A stretch of 5,940 bases of DNA, taken from positions 1 through 5,940 of the forward strand of contig DASQUK010000128.1 in the NCBI GenBank assembly GCA_035641315.1, given 5' to 3'. Positions 5,833 through 5,940 of the stretch are shown one piece after another. The position numbers and the translations under genes were made by a program. The notes under the pieces were generated by a model. It searched no databases and was not told the origin of the DNA. It saw only the letters and a program-made list of their open reading frames with translations. Each line of letters begins with the position of its first letter. The stretch's first letter is position 1. The stretch comes from DASQUK01 sp035641315 (GTDB taxonomy: Bacteria > Actinomycetota > Acidimicrobiia > Acidimicrobiales > VFJN01).

Positions 5833-5940
5833 CTACAGCCCGATGCTCCGTGCGATCGCCCTGGTGTCGGCGCGTTCGAGGTTGGTGCGGGCGGTGACGA
5901 GGCGGTCGCGGTACCAGAGCCAGGTTTGGCCGTCGGTGGC
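5833..5940 (-). CDS. Unidentified protein, C-terminal 35 residues (5' end outside window)
   Basis: The minus-strand frame is open from the right edge to a TAG at 5833-5835. It reads QTWLWYRDRLVTARTNLERA followed by DTRAIARSIGL. The sequence is helical and charged, with a pattern of aromatic residues that looks like genuine protein rather than shadow translation. I do not recognise the family. The position next to a palindrome at 5771-5785 and the natural-looking ending support a real 3' end. The assignment as coding is moderate and no function is proposed. Confidence 0.4.
   Translation of the reverse strand, partial: ATDGQTWLWYRDRLVTARTNLERADTRAIARSIGL

Noticed and set aside
1..5940. CRISPR arrays, tRNA or rRNA genes
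   Set aside because: No regularly spaced repeat series and no tRNA-like cloverleaf or conserved rRNA stretch was seen on either strand.

Overview
The window reads as chromosomal DNA of a high-GC actinobacterium. GC is high throughout, third codon positions are strongly G/C, ribosome binding sites are strong GGAGG-like sequences, and one gene belongs to the F420-dependent glucose-6-phosphate dehydrogenase-like family, which is typical of Actinomycetota. I cannot place it more precisely; an acidimicrobial or mycobacterium-like soil or freshwater lineage is only a guess.

Three genes look intact. Two form a translationally coupled plus-strand operon at 947-2796: a beta-hydroxyacid (3-hydroxyisobutyrate-type) NAD(P) dehydrogenase, whose stop overlaps in ATGA the start of an F420-dependent luciferase-like oxidoreductase. 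The third, on the minus strand at 4613-5386, is a two-domain VOC/glyoxalase-like protein related in layout to mycobacterial CFP30B. Two genes are cut by the window edges: the C-terminus of an alpha/beta hydrolase (left) and the C-terminal 35 residues of an unidentified minus-strand protein (right).

The rest looks like decayed accessory DNA. From 2956 to about 3936 lies a malic enzyme that can be read only by crossing three frames. Each break is one extra base in a T or C run, and the gene then stops abruptly about 60% of the way through. At the break point, on the opposite strand, are a scrap of an IS3-type transposase helix-turn-helix and a scrap of a tyrosine recombinase C-terminus containing its catalytic-Tyr motif. 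The next 570 bases hold further recognisable scraps in different frames and strands: the N-terminus of a second VOC protein (plus strand) and an internally deleted ECF sigma factor of the SnoaL-tailed type (minus strand, directly downstream of the intact VOC gene). Divergent from that VOC gene is the C-terminal third of a TetR regulator without its DNA-binding domain.

Overall, a small redox operon and a VOC gene survive in a zone eroded by mobile elements and deletions. No complete new system is evident. The most interesting points are the mosaic of gene scraps around 3930-4560, the coupled dehydrogenase/F420-oxidoreductase pair of unknown substrate, and the remnants of a possible former VOC-sigma-TetR regulatory neighbourhood.
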